Shown piece after piece: positions 55,258 to 64,000 of a stretch of DNA of 64,000 nt. A program made the translations under genes and the position numbers. This DNA is from Halopseudomonas yangmingensis (GTDB lineage: Bacteria; Pseudomonadota; Gammaproteobacteria; Pseudomonadales; Pseudomonadaceae). Position 1 is the stretch's first letter; each line of letters opens with the position of its first letter. The notes below the pieces were generated by a model. The model saw nothing but the letters and a program-made list of their open reading frames with translations, was not told the origin of the DNA and made no database searches. The stretch is from the NCBI RefSeq assembly GCF_900114825.1, contig NZ_FOUI01000002.1, forward strand, positions 186,001 to 250,000, written 5' to 3'.

Positions 55258-55267
55258 TGCAGATCAT
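55254..55267. promoter_or_regulatory. Candidate ANR/FNR box upstream of the universal stress protein gene
   Basis: TTGATgcagATCAT matches the ANR/FNR consensus TTGAT-N4-ATCAA at nine of ten informative positions. It overlaps the DUF3617 stop codon and lies 63 bases before the universal stress gene. Anaerobic induction of such genes by ANR is known in pseudomonads, which favours the site; the -10 is weak. Confidence 0.5.
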
Positions 55268-55330
55268 GGCAGGTCTGCGCTGCTGTGCCAGACTGGAGCG
55301 TGACACAACAACCACGATAAGGAGCTTGTC

Positions 55331-56125
55331 ATGTTCAAGCATTGTGTTCTCAGCGTAGACTTTACCCCGGAGTGGGAGCGAACTCTCGACCACCTGCCTG
55401 CACTGATGCCGCTGCTCGGTATTGAGCGCCTGACCCTGGTTTATGCCGTAGAAGGTTTCAAGCGACAGCGCTCGGAAGACGACCCTGCCATTGCCGAAAG
55501 AAATCTTGCCGATCTGGCGCTGCGTATTACCAGTGAATTGGGCGTACAGGCCGACAGTCAGGTGCGCCATGGCTTTGCTGCCTCAGAAGTATTACAAGCC
55601 GCCCGCGATACAGCAGCCGATGGCGTGATTGCGCTCAATCGCAGCCATTCCGCCAGCCGCGAACTACTGGTGGGCAACGTAGTGGTCAATTTGGCTCGCA
55701 TGAGCAAGTTGCCGCTACTGATCCTGTCCAGCGATGGGGCCGTCGTCGAGCCCCACGCACCGGTGGTCTTTGCCACCGACGGCTCGGCCGCAGCCCGCTC
55801 CGCAGAGAAAGTATTTTCTGCGCTGGTCAGCGCCGGAAGCCATGGACTGGCTGTCTGGGTGGATGCCGATCAGCACGATGACGAGGAAGAGGCGCACCGG
55901 GTGCTGTCGAGCCTGGCCAGCCAACACGAAAATGTTGCCGCCCGCCGCCTGAAAGGCTCGGCAATCAGCGAAATCGTCAAAGCTGCCGAGGACGAACAGG
56001 CTGCCCTGCTGATTATCGGCAAGCGCGGCACAACACCGATTGTCGAACTGCTGATTGGCAGTGTTGCCGAAGGGGTGGCCCGCGAAAGCCGTCAACCGGT
56101 GCTACTGGTACCAACCAACGGCTGA
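55331..56125 (+). CDS. Tandem universal stress protein
   Basis: A 264-residue protein with two Usp domains, about 1-135 and 145-262. The second carries the full ATP-binding motif G-2x-G-9x-G-S in GKRGTTPIVELLIGSV. The first reads LNRSHSASRELLVGNV and has lost the first glycines, so it probably does not bind ATP. Tandem Usp proteins help survival in energy-starved or oxygen-limited cells. GGAG lies ahead of the ATG; the stop abuts the stop of the convergent CoA-transferase gene. Confidence 0.9.
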   Translation: MFKHCVLSVDFTPEWERTLDHLPALMPLLGIERLTLVYAVEGFKRQRSEDDPAIAERNLADLALRITSELGVQADSQVRHGFAASEVLQAARDTAADGVIALNRSHSASRELLVGNVVVNLARMSKLPLLILSSDGAVVEPHAPVVFATDGSAAARSAEKVFSALVSAGSHGLAVWVDADQHDDEEEAHRVLSSLASQHENVAARRLKGSAISEIVKAAEDEQAALLIIGKRGTTPIVELLIGSVAEGVARESRQPVLLVPTNG

Positions 56126-57301
56126 TCAACCCAGCCAGTCGGCCAGCACCTCATCGGCGTGCTGATCAAGCAAGGGTGGTGGTCGACGATAGGTTACCGG
56201 CGTACGTGAAAATCGGATCGGGTTGGCCACCAGATCCACATGCCCGGACTGCGGGTGCGGCATACGTAACTGCAGTCCGCGCGCCTGTACCTGGGGATCG
56301 GCAAAGACTGCAGCCAGATCATTCACAGGACCGCAGGGCACCCCCGCCTGCTCCAGCAAAGCCACCCACTCGGCAGTAGTGCGAAATACCGTTACCTGCC
56401 GGATCAGTGGAACCAGCTCAGTACGATGCGCCACTCGCGCGGCATTAGTGGAAAAACGCGAATCGTCGGCCCACTCCGGATGCCCTGCTGCCACGCAGAA
56501 CTTGCGGAACTGGTTGTCATTGCCAACGGTAAGAATCAGGTCGCCATCAGCCGTCGGAAAATCCTGATAGGGCACGATATTCGGATGCGCGTTACCCAGC
56601 CGCGAAGGTGCCTGCCCGGTAGACAGATAATTCAGTGCCTGATTGGCCAGGCAAGCCACCTGTACATCCAGCAACGCCAGATCAATATACTGCCCCAGAC
56701 CGCTGCGCTCACGCTCAGCCAGCGCCGCAAGAACTGCATTGCTGGCGTACAAACCGGTAAGCACATCGGTCAGGGCTACGCCGACCTTGACCGGACCCGC
56801 ACCCTGCTCGCCATCTGCCCGTCCGGTCACACTCATCAGTCCACCCAGACCCTGAATCATGAAATCGTAACCAGCGCGCGTGGCATAGGGGCCATTCTGG
56901 CCAAAACCGGTCACCGAGCAGTAGACAAGCCGGGGGTTAAGCGCCTGCAAACTGGCGTAATCCAACCCATAGACCGCCAGTCCGCCGACCTTGAAGTTCT
57001 CGATCAGCACATCGGCCCGGGCCGCCAGCGCGCGCACCTGTTGCTGACCCTCGGGCCGGGTGAAATCGATAGCGATGGAGCGCTTGTTGCGGTTGGCACA
57101 AAGAAAGTAGGCCGCCTCGGAGGTGTCTCGCCCCTCGGCATCCTTCAGGAAAGGTGGCCCCCAGGCACGGGTATCATCTCCGGCGCCCGGCCGCTCGACC
57201 TTGACCACATCGGCGCCAAGATCAGCCAGCAACTGCCCGGCCCAGGGGCCGGCCAGCACGCGGGACAGATCGAGGACTTTAAGGCCAGCCAGCGCACTCA
57301 T
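56126..57301 (-). CDS. Family III CoA-transferase (CaiB/BaiF), glutarate-linked
   Basis: A 391-residue protein. It starts LAGLKVLDLSRVLAGPWAGQ, then ADVVKVERPGAGDDTRAWGP. The catalytic Asp is in ALTDVLTGLYASNAVLAAL. Family III transferases pass CoA between carboxylates. Next to gcdH and gcdR, the likely substrate is glutarate (glutarate:CoA transfer), the entry to glutaryl-CoA. The ATG at 57301 was chosen; a GTG at 57313 is possible, and neither has a clear ribosome binding site. A terminator at 57391-57429 lies between it and gcdH. Confidence 0.88.
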   Translation of the reverse strand: MSALAGLKVLDLSRVLAGPWAGQLLADLGADVVKVERPGAGDDTRAWGPPFLKDAEGRDTSEAAYFLCANRNKRSIAIDFTRPEGQQQVRALAARADVLIENFKVGGLAVYGLDYASLQALNPRLVYCSVTGFGQNGPYATRAGYDFMIQGLGGLMSVTGRADGEQGAGPVKVGVALTDVLTGLYASNAVLAALAERERSGLGQYIDLALLDVQVACLANQALNYLSTGQAPSRLGNAHPNIVPYQDFPTADGDLILTVGNDNQFRKFCVAAGHPEWADDSRFSTNAARVAHRTELVPLIRQVTVFRTTAEWVALLEQAGVPCGPVNDLAAVFADPQVQARGLQLRMPHPQSGHVDLVANPIRFSRTPVTYRRPPPLLDQHADEVLADWLG

Positions 57302-57390
57302 TGGCGCAGCCACAAGCGTGCCGCAACAAGCGGCAAGCTGTCAGTGCAGTGACCAGAAAAGGCGTCTGCTTTCATCTATCGGGCCCCCAT

Positions 57391-57429
57391 ATAAAAACGG
57401 CAAGCCAGTCCTTCACGACCGGCTTGCCG
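57391..57429 (-). terminator. Rho-independent terminator after gcdH
   Basis: On the minus strand CGGCAAGCC and GGCTTGCCG pair perfectly around a 14-base loop and are followed at once by TTTTTAT. It stands 27 bases after the gcdH stop and before the CoA-transferase gene, so it should end or attenuate gcdH transcripts. Confidence 0.8.
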
Positions 57430-57455
57430 CTTACAGCTTGTAGCTTACAGCTGCT

Positions 57456-58637
57456 TTAGAAAAACGCCTGAAGCCCGGTCTGCGCACGACCCAGAATCAG
57501 CGCATGCACGTCATGCGTACCTTCATAGGTGTTGACCACCTCCAGGTTGACCACATGGCGAATCACCCCGTACTCATCGGAAATGCCGTTGCCGCCGAGC
57601 ATGTCACGGGCAACGCGGGCAATGTCCAGCGACTTGCCGCAGGAATTGCGCTTCATGATCGAGGTAATTTCGACTGCCGCCGTGCCTTCGTCCTTCATGC
57701 GGCCCAGACGCAGGCAACCCTGCAGGGCCATGGTGATTTCGGTCTGCATGTCGGCCAGCTTCTTCTGGATCAACTGGGTCTGCGCCAGCGGGCGGCCAAA
57801 TTGCTTGCGGTCCAGGGTGTACTGGCGCGCAGTGTGCCAGCAGAACTCGGCGGCACCCAGTGCACCCCAAGCAATGCCGTAACGGGCTGAGTTCAGGCAG
57901 GTGAAGGGGCCACGCAGGCCAGTCACGCCGGGCATCAGGTTTTCCTCGGGAACGAACACATCCTCCATCACGATCTGACCGGTGATCGAAGTGCGCAGAC
58001 CGACCTTGCCCTTGATCGCCGGCGCGCTCAGACCTTTCCAGCCCTTTTCCAGAATGAAACCGCGAATCAGGTCATCCTCGGTCTTGGCCCAGACCACAAA
58101 CACGTCAGCAATCGGACTGTTGGTGATCCACATCTTGGCGCCCTTCAGCAGGTAACCGCCATCCACTTTCTTCGCCCGGGTGATCATTGAGCCCGGGTCC
58201 GAGCCATGGTCCGGCTCGGTCAGTCCGAAACAGCCGATAAACTCACCGCTGGCCAGCTTGGGCAGGTACTTGCGCTTCTGCTCCTCACTGCCAAACTCGT
58301 TGATCGGCACCATCACCAGCGAGGACTGCACACTCATCATCGAACGGTAGCCGGAATCGACACGCTCCACCTCACGAGCGATCAGGCCGTAGCAGACATA
58401 GTTAAGGCCGCTGCCGCCGTATTCAGCAGGAATGGTCGCACCCAGCAGCCCCAGCTCGCCCATTTCACGGAAGATCGAGGCGTCGGTTTCTTCATTGCGG
58501 AACGAGTTGAGCACCCGCGGCATCAGCTTGTCCTGGCAGTACTGCGCCGCCGAATCGCGCACCATGCGCTCCTCTTCGGTCAGTTGTTGATCCAGCAGCA
58601 GCGGGTCCATCCAGTTGAATTGTGCGTTGGCAGCCAT
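57456..58637 (-). CDS. gcdH: Glutaryl-CoA dehydrogenase
   Basis: A 393-residue acyl-CoA dehydrogenase. GcdH-specific features are [20 protein letters not shown] at the start, [33 protein letters not shown], and the catalytic Glu in [20 protein letters not shown]. It oxidises and decarboxylates glutaryl-CoA to crotonyl-CoA in lysine, tryptophan and glutarate breakdown, passing electrons to ETF. The gene is divergent from the LysR gene gcdR. Confidence 0.96.
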   Translation of the reverse strand: MAANAQFNWMDPLLLDQQLTEEERMVRDSAAQYCQDKLMPRVLNSFRNEETDASIFREMGELGLLGATIPAEYGGSGLNYVCYGLIAREVERVDSGYRSMMSVQSSLVMVPINEFGSEEQKRKYLPKLASGEFIGCFGLTEPDHGSDPGSMITRAKKVDGGYLLKGAKMWITNSPIADVFVVWAKTEDDLIRGFILEKGWKGLSAPAIKGKVGLRTSITGQIVMEDVFVPEENLMPGVTGLRGPFTCLNSARYGIAWGALGAAEFCWHTARQYTLDRKQFGRPLAQTQLIQKKLADMQTEITMALQGCLRLGRMKDEGTAAVEITSIMKRNSCGKSLDIARVARDMLGGNGISDEYGVIRHVVNLEVVNTYEGTHDVHALILGRAQTGLQAFF

Positions 58638-58789
58638 GGGAACTCCGGTATTCGGTTAAGGAACAGTCGCCCGTCACGGGCGCTATCAGGTGAAGTAAGC
58701 GTAGACCCCGCACGAGTGACTGGCAAACGCGTTTTTTGCAGCCAGTTGTGCTAGATTGGAACTCCGAGACTCAGCCGCAGGAGCCCCCC

Positions 58790-59695
58790 ATGCGCCGCAA
58801 GATCCCGCCAACCCAGGCCCTGATCTGTTTCGAGTCCGCCGCCCGACATGAAAGCTTTACCAAGGCCGCCGAAGAGCTGTCACTGACGCAAAGCGCGGTA
58901 TGCCGGCAGATTGCCAATCTGGAAGAGTTTCTCGATGTGCAACTGTTCCGCCGCACCCGACGCGGCGTCAAGCTGACCGAAACCGGCCAGACCTACAGCC
59001 GGCGCATCGCCAGCCGGCTGGATGCGGTGGAGCGCGACACGCTCTCAGTGATGGGCAACCAGGGCACCGCGACCCTGGAACTGGCCACCGTGCCGACCTT
59101 CGCCACGCAATGGCTACTGCCACGACTGCAGGGTTTCCTTGTGCAACATCCGCATGTCACGGTCAATCTGACCAACCGCACCCGGCCCTTTCTGTTTGCC
59201 GATACCGAATTCGATGCAGCAATTTATTTTGGTGACGGCGACTGGTCGGGTACCGAAGCGCACTTTCTCATGCACGAATCACCGGTACCGGTGTGCAGCC
59301 CGGCATTGATCGCCCCCGCCAGCGAGCTAACACCAATACAGATCGCCCAGCTGCCGCTGCTGCAGCAAACTACTCGTCCCTACGCCTGGCGTCAGTGGTT
59401 TGCCTCACTCGGCATGCGCGTTGAGCATGACCTCAACGGCACCCGCCTGGAACTGTTCTCGATGCTTGCCCAGGCCGCCATGCATGGCATGGGCGTTGCC
59501 CTGATCCCGCCCTTCCTGATCCAGGATGAACTGGCCAGCGGCAAGCTGATCAACCCCTGCTTACAGAGCTTTGACAGTGACAATGCCTATTATTTGGCGA
59601 TACCCGAGCGCAAGGCGGAGTCCGCCACGCTGCAGGCATTCAGAGACTGGTTGTTAGAGGAAGCCGAGCAATATCGGCAGCATCAAACCACCTAG
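58790..59695 (+). CDS. gcdR: LysR-family regulator of glutaryl-CoA genes
   Basis: A 301-residue LysR regulator. The helix-turn-helix lies in QALICFESAARHESFTKAAE and SLTQSAVCRQIANLEEFL. The effector domain runs from about 90 to 290. Its place, divergent from gcdH, is that of GcdR in other pseudomonads, which activates glutarate use. AGGAG lies 6 bases before the ATG. The shared promoter region of about 150 bases has no palindrome that stands out. Confidence 0.9.
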   Translation: MRRKIPPTQALICFESAARHESFTKAAEELSLTQSAVCRQIANLEEFLDVQLFRRTRRGVKLTETGQTYSRRIASRLDAVERDTLSVMGNQGTATLELATVPTFATQWLLPRLQGFLVQHPHVTVNLTNRTRPFLFADTEFDAAIYFGDGDWSGTEAHFLMHESPVPVCSPALIAPASELTPIQIAQLPLLQQTTRPYAWRQWFASLGMRVEHDLNGTRLELFSMLAQAAMHGMGVALIPPFLIQDELASGKLINPCLQSFDSDNAYYLAIPERKAESATLQAFRDWLLEEAEQYRQHQTT

Positions 59696-59741
59696 TGCCG
59701 GTAAAACCGGTCCGCAGGCGCTTGCCGCCAGACGTTAGAGC

Positions 59742-60500
59742 TTAGCGATAGTAGGTACAAATCCTGCGGCCCTCGATCTCATGCACCCGAATATCCATCT
59801 GGTACAGATCGCGCAGCACGGCATCCTGAATCAGCTCATCCGGACTGCCCTGGCAAGCAAGCTTGCCAGCTTGCATGGCGATGATGTGATCGGCGTAGCA
59901 GGAAGCGAAGTTGATGTCGTGCAGGACCACCACCACGGTTTTACCCTTGTCATCGGCGGCGCTGCGCAGCAGTTGCATCATCTCCACGGCGTGGCGCATG
60001 TCGATGTTGTTCAGTGGCTCATCGAGCAGCACGTAGTCGGTGTCCTGGCACATCACCATGGCGACGTAGGCGCGTTGCCGCTGGCCGCCGGACAGCTCGT
60101 CGATGGCCTGGTGCTGTAACGGGGTCAGGCGCAGATAGTCGATGGCTGCGTCGATCTGTTGCTGGTCGATGGCGGTCAAGCGTCCGCCAGAATGCGGGAA
60201 GCGGCCGAAGGCGACCAGATCGCGCACACTCAGACGCATGCTGGTCTGATTATGCTGGCGCAGGATCGACAGCTTGCGCGCCAGCTCAGCACCAGGGGTG
60301 CGCACCACATCCAGCTGGTCGATCAGTACCCGCCCGGCGGACATCGGCAACAATCGGCTGATCATCGACAGCAGGGTCGACTTGCCGGCACCGTTGGGGC
60401 CGATGATGGCAGTAAAGCCGCCCTTGGGAATCTGCAGGCTGACGTTGTCGACCACCAGTTGATCGCCATAGCGCTTGCTGAGTTCGTGGGTTTCAATCAT
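59742..60500 (-). CDS. Iron-siderophore ABC transporter, ATP-binding protein
   Basis: A 252-residue FecE/FepC-type ATPase. Walker A is GPNGAGKSTLL, signature ELSGGQRQRAYVAM, Walker B YVLLDEPLNNID, and the switch His lies in VVLHDINFA. It ends ...CTYYR, as in VctC/YclP-like members. It powers import through the two permeases. Its ATG overlaps the stop of the upstream permease by 4 bases. The operon is binding protein, permease, permease, ATPase. Confidence 0.93.
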   Translation of the reverse strand: MIETHELSKRYGDQLVVDNVSLQIPKGGFTAIIGPNGAGKSTLLSMISRLLPMSAGRVLIDQLDVVRTPGAELARKLSILRQHNQTSMRLSVRDLVAFGRFPHSGGRLTAIDQQQIDAAIDYLRLTPLQHQAIDELSGGQRQRAYVAMVMCQDTDYVLLDEPLNNIDMRHAVEMMQLLRSAADDKGKTVVVVLHDINFASCYADHIIAMQAGKLACQGSPDELIQDAVLRDLYQMDIRVHEIEGRRICTYYR

Positions 60501-61456
60501 TGGCGCACTCCGCGCAGTAACAGGGCGATAAACAACAGGCCACCGGCCAGTTCGATAACCCGCGACAGCGGCAGGCTGGAGACCAGCACATGCTCCAGCA
60601 GCAACTGACCGCCGAACAGACAGATCACCCCGACGCAGACGCTGGCCGGCAGGGTCCAGTGGTGCTGCTGGGTGCCCATCAGCACGTAGGCAAGGTTGGC
60701 GACCAGCAGGCCGAAGAACAGAGTGGGACCGACCAGTGCAGTGGCAGCCGCTACCAGCACGGCAATGACCACCAGCAGCCGCAATACCAGGCGCTGATAA
60801 TCCAGCCCCAGATTGACCGCAATATCCCGCCCCAGCACCAGCACATCGAGCTTGCGCCAGACCCACAGCACATAGAGGCTGGCCGCGCCGACGAAGGCGG
60901 CCGACACCCCCAGCAGGCTGACATTGATGCGGTTGAAGCTGGCGGCGCTGCGGCCGCGATCAATCGCCAGCACGCCAGGATCGAGGAGGCGCAGCAGCAA
61001 GTCGGCCAGCTCGCGGAACAGGATACCGGCAAGAATGCCGATCAGGATCAGCAGATGCAGGCTGCGCACCGCACCGCTGAACAGCAGACGGAAAATCAGC
61101 AGCGCCAGCAGCACCACGGCCAGCACTTCCAGGCCAAAACGCAGCGGCAAGGCCAGCCCCTGCCACTGGGCCGCGCCCCAGATCAGCAGTACCACGACCT
61201 GCACCAGCAGGAAAAGCACGTCAAAACCAAGCAATGCCGGGGTCAGCACGCGGTTCTGGGTAATGCTCTGGAACAGCACGGTCGACAGACCAATGGCCCA
61301 AGCTACCAGCAACATGGCCAGCAGGCGCGGGCCACGGTATTCGAGGATAAAGCCCCAGTCGGTCTGCACCCGCAGGGTCATAAAGCCCACAGCGCAGAAC
61401 GCCGCCAGCAGTGCCAGCAGACTCAGCCGCCAGACAGGATTCAAGGTCAGGCCCAT
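60497..61456 (-). CDS. Iron-siderophore ABC transporter permease 2 (FecCD family)
   Basis: A 319-residue protein with about nine to ten membrane helices. The FecCD signature LLGVSAAFVGAASLYVLWVW and the coupling segment GLDYQRLVLRLL are present, as is ALVGPTLFFGLLVANLAYVL. It pairs with the other permease to form the channel. It begins 10 bases inside the upstream permease gene, which fits tight operon coupling. Confidence 0.92.
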   Translation of the reverse strand: MGLTLNPVWRLSLLALLAAFCAVGFMTLRVQTDWGFILEYRGPRLLAMLLVAWAIGLSTVLFQSITQNRVLTPALLGFDVLFLLVQVVVLLIWGAAQWQGLALPLRFGLEVLAVVLLALLIFRLLFSGAVRSLHLLILIGILAGILFRELADLLLRLLDPGVLAIDRGRSAASFNRINVSLLGVSAAFVGAASLYVLWVWRKLDVLVLGRDIAVNLGLDYQRLVLRLLVVIAVLVAAATALVGPTLFFGLLVANLAYVLMGTQQHHWTLPASVCVGVICLFGGQLLLEHVLVSSLPLSRVIELAGGLLFIALLLRGVRQ

Positions 61457-62457
61457 TGCTTGCGCCCCCGAATCAGAATCACCAGGAACACCAGGCAGCC
61501 GGTCACGGCCAGCAAACCGGACGAGGGAACCTCGAACGGATGAATGATCAACCTTCCGGCCAGATCAGCTGCCAGCATCAAGGCCGAGCCCAGCAAGGCC
61601 ACCAGTGGAATGCTGCGGCGCAACTGATCACCACAGAGCCAGCGCGCCAGATTGGGCGCCACCAGACCGATAAAGGGAATGGCACCGACCACGACCACCA
61701 CGCTGGCAGAAATCATCGCCACCAGCAGCAAGCCAAGCCCCATCAGCCGGCCATAGTTGACCCCGACGTTGGTGGCAAAATCCTTGCCCAGGCCGATCAC
61801 GGTAAAGCGATCCGCCGCCAGCATAGCGACCACGGTCAGACCGGCAGCCAGCCATAACAGCTCATAACGGCCGCGCAGCACAGCGGAAAAATCGCCACTG
61901 TTCCAGGCCCGGAGTGACTGGCTCAGATCCAGTTGCTGGGCCAGCAGCGCCCCGGCGGCGGCAATCACCCCGGCCAGTACCAGCCCCACCAGGGGTACGA
62001 TCAGCGCCGATCGCAGGGCAATGCGCCGCAGTACGGCCAGAAAGATCAGCGTGCCGCCCAACGCAAACACACTGACCAGCGCAAAGCGCAGCGACAATGA
62101 GGCCCCCGGTGCCAGCCAGGCCAGCACCAGCAGGCCCAGCGCGGCCGCTTCCATAGTGCCGACCGTGGAGGGCTCAACCAGGCGGTTGCGGGCCATCATC
62201 TGCAGGATCAGCCCGGCCACCGCCAGCGCCGAACCGGCCAGCAGCAAGGCCAGGGTGCGTGGCAGGCGACTGGCGAAAAGGATTTTCGACAGCCGATCAT
62301 CCGGATCGCCGGTCAGCACATTGAGCAGACTCATGCGACTGGCACCAACGTTCAGGCTCCACAGCGCCAACCCGATCACCAGTATCAGCAGGATAATGAA
62401 CCACAGGGTAAGGCGCGTGGCCGTGATGCCACGCGCGACTGGTTCTGAAACAGACAT
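61447..62457 (-). CDS. Iron-siderophore ABC transporter permease 1 (FecCD family)
   Basis: A 336-residue permease: LTLWFIILLILVIGLALWSL (first helix), SRLPRTLALLLAGSALAVAG (conserved FecCD segment), QMMARNRLVEPSTVGTMEAA and GLVAPNLARWLCG. The DPDDRLSKILFASRLPRTL run near the start is typical of the VctD/YclN-like group. It follows the binding-protein gene by 11 bases. Confidence 0.92.
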   Translation of the reverse strand: MSVSEPVARGITATRLTLWFIILLILVIGLALWSLNVGASRMSLLNVLTGDPDDRLSKILFASRLPRTLALLLAGSALAVAGLILQMMARNRLVEPSTVGTMEAAALGLLVLAWLAPGASLSLRFALVSVFALGGTLIFLAVLRRIALRSALIVPLVGLVLAGVIAAAGALLAQQLDLSQSLRAWNSGDFSAVLRGRYELLWLAAGLTVVAMLAADRFTVIGLGKDFATNVGVNYGRLMGLGLLLVAMISASVVVVVGAIPFIGLVAPNLARWLCGDQLRRSIPLVALLGSALMLAADLAGRLIIHPFEVPSSGLLAVTGCLVFLVILIRGRKQWA

Positions 62458-62468
62458 TCGGCAGGGTC

Positions 62469-63404
62469 TTAACGGTTGGCGGCAGCAAAGGCTTCGATCA
62501 GAGCGTCAACACTGGTCTGCATGACGCCGATCCCACTGTTGTCGAGCAGGTACCAGCTGACCGGGTCCAGATAGACGATCTGGCCTTTCTGCCCGGCCGT
62601 GGTGGCCTTGACCAACTCGTTGTCCATCAGCTGGGCGGCAGCGACGCCTTCACGACCGATGGCAGCATCCCGGTCCATGACAAACAACCAGTCCGGATTG
62701 GCTTCAAGCAGAAACTCGAAGGATACCGAGTGCCCATGACGACCAACCTGCAGATTGTCGACCGCCTGCGGCAAACCGAATACATCGTGGATCATGCCGA
62801 AGCGGGTGCCGCTGCCAAAAGCCGCCATACGACCGCCCGTGGTCAGCACCAGCAGGCCATTGCCTCCAACTGCGGTCATCTCACGCAGTTGCTGGATCGA
62901 TGATTCGAGGCGTTCGATCAAGACCTCGGCCTGCTCCTCCCGGGCATATATCTGACCCAAAATGCGGGTATTGCGCTTGAGGCTGCCAAGCAGGTCGCGC
63001 GGGTTCGGTGTCAGGTCGATGGTCGGGCCGAACCGGGCTACCTCGGCGAACTGCGGCTGGGCGCGACGCCCCAATATGATCAGATCCGGCTGACTGTTCT
63101 TCAGCACTTCCAGATCCGGCTCGAACAAACTGCCAGCCCGAATAAAATCACCACTCCGGTACTGCACAAGCAGCTCTGGGGCAGCGTTGCCTGGCGTGCC
63201 TTGTACGGTTACGCCCAGCTGCTGCAGCGTGTCCAGCGTCGACCAGTCGATCACCACCGCCTTCTCTGGCAGCAAGGATACGTCAGTGGTGCCGCTGGCA
63301 TGTTCGACACTCAGAAAGGTGTCGGCGTAGGTAACTGGCGCCAGCAAACAAGCCAACAGCAGCGTGCCAGCCGAGGCAAAGCGGCGAAGGGAAAATGGGG
63401 GCAT
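62469..63404 (-). CDS. Periplasmic siderophore-binding protein (FatB/VctP/YclQ-like)
   Basis: A 311-residue protein. The signal peptide is FASAGTLLLACLLAPVTYA. The mature domain carries VVIDWSTLDTLQQLGVTV, DLEVLKNSQPDLIILGRRAQ and LLEANPDWLFVMDRD, features of class III binding proteins for catecholate-type ferric siderophores. It passes the ligand to the two permeases. ATG 63404 has AGGAAG 5 bases ahead. No TonB receptor gene lies in the window; a Fur-like site precedes it. Confidence 0.9.
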   Translation of the reverse strand: MPPFSLRRFASAGTLLLACLLAPVTYADTFLSVEHASGTTDVSLLPEKAVVIDWSTLDTLQQLGVTVQGTPGNAAPELLVQYRSGDFIRAGSLFEPDLEVLKNSQPDLIILGRRAQPQFAEVARFGPTIDLTPNPRDLLGSLKRNTRILGQIYAREEQAEVLIERLESSIQQLREMTAVGGNGLLVLTTGGRMAAFGSGTRFGMIHDVFGLPQAVDNLQVGRHGHSVSFEFLLEANPDWLFVMDRDAAIGREGVAAAQLMDNELVKATTAGQKGQIVYLDPVSWYLLDNSGIGVMQTSVDALIEAFAAANR

Positions 63405-63452
63405 GGTAACTTCCTGACAGAATACGGATGGCGATTCGCAAAGCCAATGCAT

Positions 63453-63471
63453 GCGAATCATTATTGTTCGC
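63453..63471. promoter_or_regulatory. Candidate Fur box
   Basis: The 19-mer from 63453 (GCGAATCATTATTGTTCGC; reverse GCGAACAATAATGATTCGC) matches 11-12 of 19 positions of the Fur consensus GATAATGATAATCATTATC. It lies about 50 bases upstream of the binding-protein gene, where iron-repressed control of the ABC operon is expected. Confidence 0.55.
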
Positions 63472-63550
63472 AATCCTATCAGAAACAGGTCCCGCCGACA
63501 GACAATGCGAGCGGGACCTGTTGTTGCAGAAAAGACAACGGTGGCACGGA

Positions 63551-64000
63551 TTACTTGCGAATCCCCTCGATGGTCAGCATCAGCTCGACCTCCTGGGAGG
63601 CCGGCCCAAGATCCATGGCGATGTCGAAATCTTTCAGGCGCAGACTGGTAGTGCCCTCGAACCCGGCACGGTAACCACCCCAGGGGTCCTGGCCTTCGCC
63701 CATAAAGCGCGCATCCAGTACCACCGGGCGGGTCACGCCATTCAGGGTCAGCTCGCCAGTGACCTTCGCGGTATCCTCGCCGGTCATTTCCACACCGGTG
63801 GAAACAAAGCGGGCCTGCGGATGGGCAGAGACATTCAGGAAGTCCGGGCTGCGCAGGTGCTTGTCACGCTCGGCATGGTTGGAGTCGACGCTGGCGGTAT
63901 TGATGCTTACCTGCACACTGCTCTGCTCGGGGGCGGCGGCGTCCCAGCTGAAGCTGCCGTCAAAATCGTTGAAGCGGCCATACAACCAGCTGAAGCCCAG
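63551..64000 (-). CDS. YceI family periplasmic lipid-binding protein, partial
   Basis: The frame runs off the right edge, so the N-terminus, including any signal peptide, is missing. About 149 C-terminal residues are visible: [55 protein letters not shown] and the final [10 protein letters not shown]. YceI proteins are lipocalin-like beta barrels that bind isoprenoid or fatty-acid ligands in the periplasm; YceI has also been linked to pH or salt stress. It lies just beyond the iron ABC operon on the same strand, but a separate transcript is likely. Confidence 0.88.
   Translation of the reverse strand: MGFSWLYGRFNDFDGSFSWDAAAPEQSSVQVSINTASVDSNHAERDKHLRSPDFLNVSAHPQARFVSTGVEMTGEDTAKVTGELTLNGVTRPVVLDARFMGEGQDPWGGYRAGFEGTTSLRLKDFDIAMDLGPASQEVELMLTIEGIRK

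Noticed and set aside
63224-63240. GCGTGTCC resembling the tail of the palindromic element
   Set aside because: It is a chance match within the siderophore-binding protein gene, without arms or hairpins.

Overview
The window is GC-rich DNA from a gammaproteobacterium, very probably a Pseudomonas relative (Pseudomonas sensu lato, possibly the Halopseudomonas/P. pertucinogena side). The support is gene order. Three blocks match pseudomonad arrangements as I remember them from P. aeruginosa: metK, ArsR-methyltransferase, tkt, epd, pgk, fba; ahcY, metF, rhlE-type helicase; and gcdH, CoA-transferase, gcdR. There are no rRNAs, tRNAs, prophage, transposases or CRISPR arrays. This is ordinary chromosome with dense coding, and the interest lies in regulatory DNA and small genes.

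Layout. 1-15.7 kb: end of an rRNA methyltransferase, an HDOD protein, an ACT-domain regulator, a large hybrid sensor kinase, a DUF1538 membrane protein with PII-like and CBS partners, an SDR enzyme, a HerA-like ATPase, an unknown protein coupled to a NUDIX hydrolase, an SH3 membrane protein, PpnN, a serine hydrolase and YigZ. 15.7-24.8 kb: the recC-recB-recD operon. 25.0-28.9 kb: YjdM, a YeeN/TACO1 protein, and a class III ribonucleotide reductase operon whose glycyl-radical domain is a separate 52-residue gene between nrdD and nrdG. Its promoter carries an ANR box, a -10 element and a pair of NrdR boxes at fitting spacings. 29-39.4 kb: an Lnt-like acyltransferase, a YihG-type acyltransferase, a DksA-like protein, a REC-CheC phosphatase-like protein with a diguanylate cyclase, DbpA, an SLC13 transporter and a membrane diguanylate cyclase. 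39.5-47.3 kb: a periplasmic sugar dehydrogenase, two small unknown genes, and the sugar-phosphate genes fba, pgk, epd and tkt.

47.4-52.9 kb holds the S-adenosylmethionine cycle. An ArsR-type regulator fused to a methyltransferase domain (SahR-like) overlaps metK, with a perfect operator-like palindrome upstream. A well-formed S-adenosylhomocysteine riboswitch precedes ahcY, and metF follows. 53-59.7 kb: RhlE-type helicase, DUF3617 protein, universal stress protein, and glutaryl-CoA catabolism (CoA-transferase, gcdH, gcdR). 59.7-64 kb: a four-gene iron-siderophore ABC importer with a candidate Fur box, and a truncated YceI gene.

The most unusual feature is a repeated intergenic element, present four times: one at 39.4 kb, two in opposite orientation at 43.8-44.1 kb, and one at 51.8-52.0 kb. 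Each has long outer arms that differ completely between loci but are self-complementary within a locus. These enclose a conserved core with two small hairpins whose stems also covary while their loops keep a GGA motif. One copy carries a perfect match to the CsrA/RsmA SELEX consensus. This looks like a structured RNA or DNA family, and it is the best candidate here for an undescribed system.
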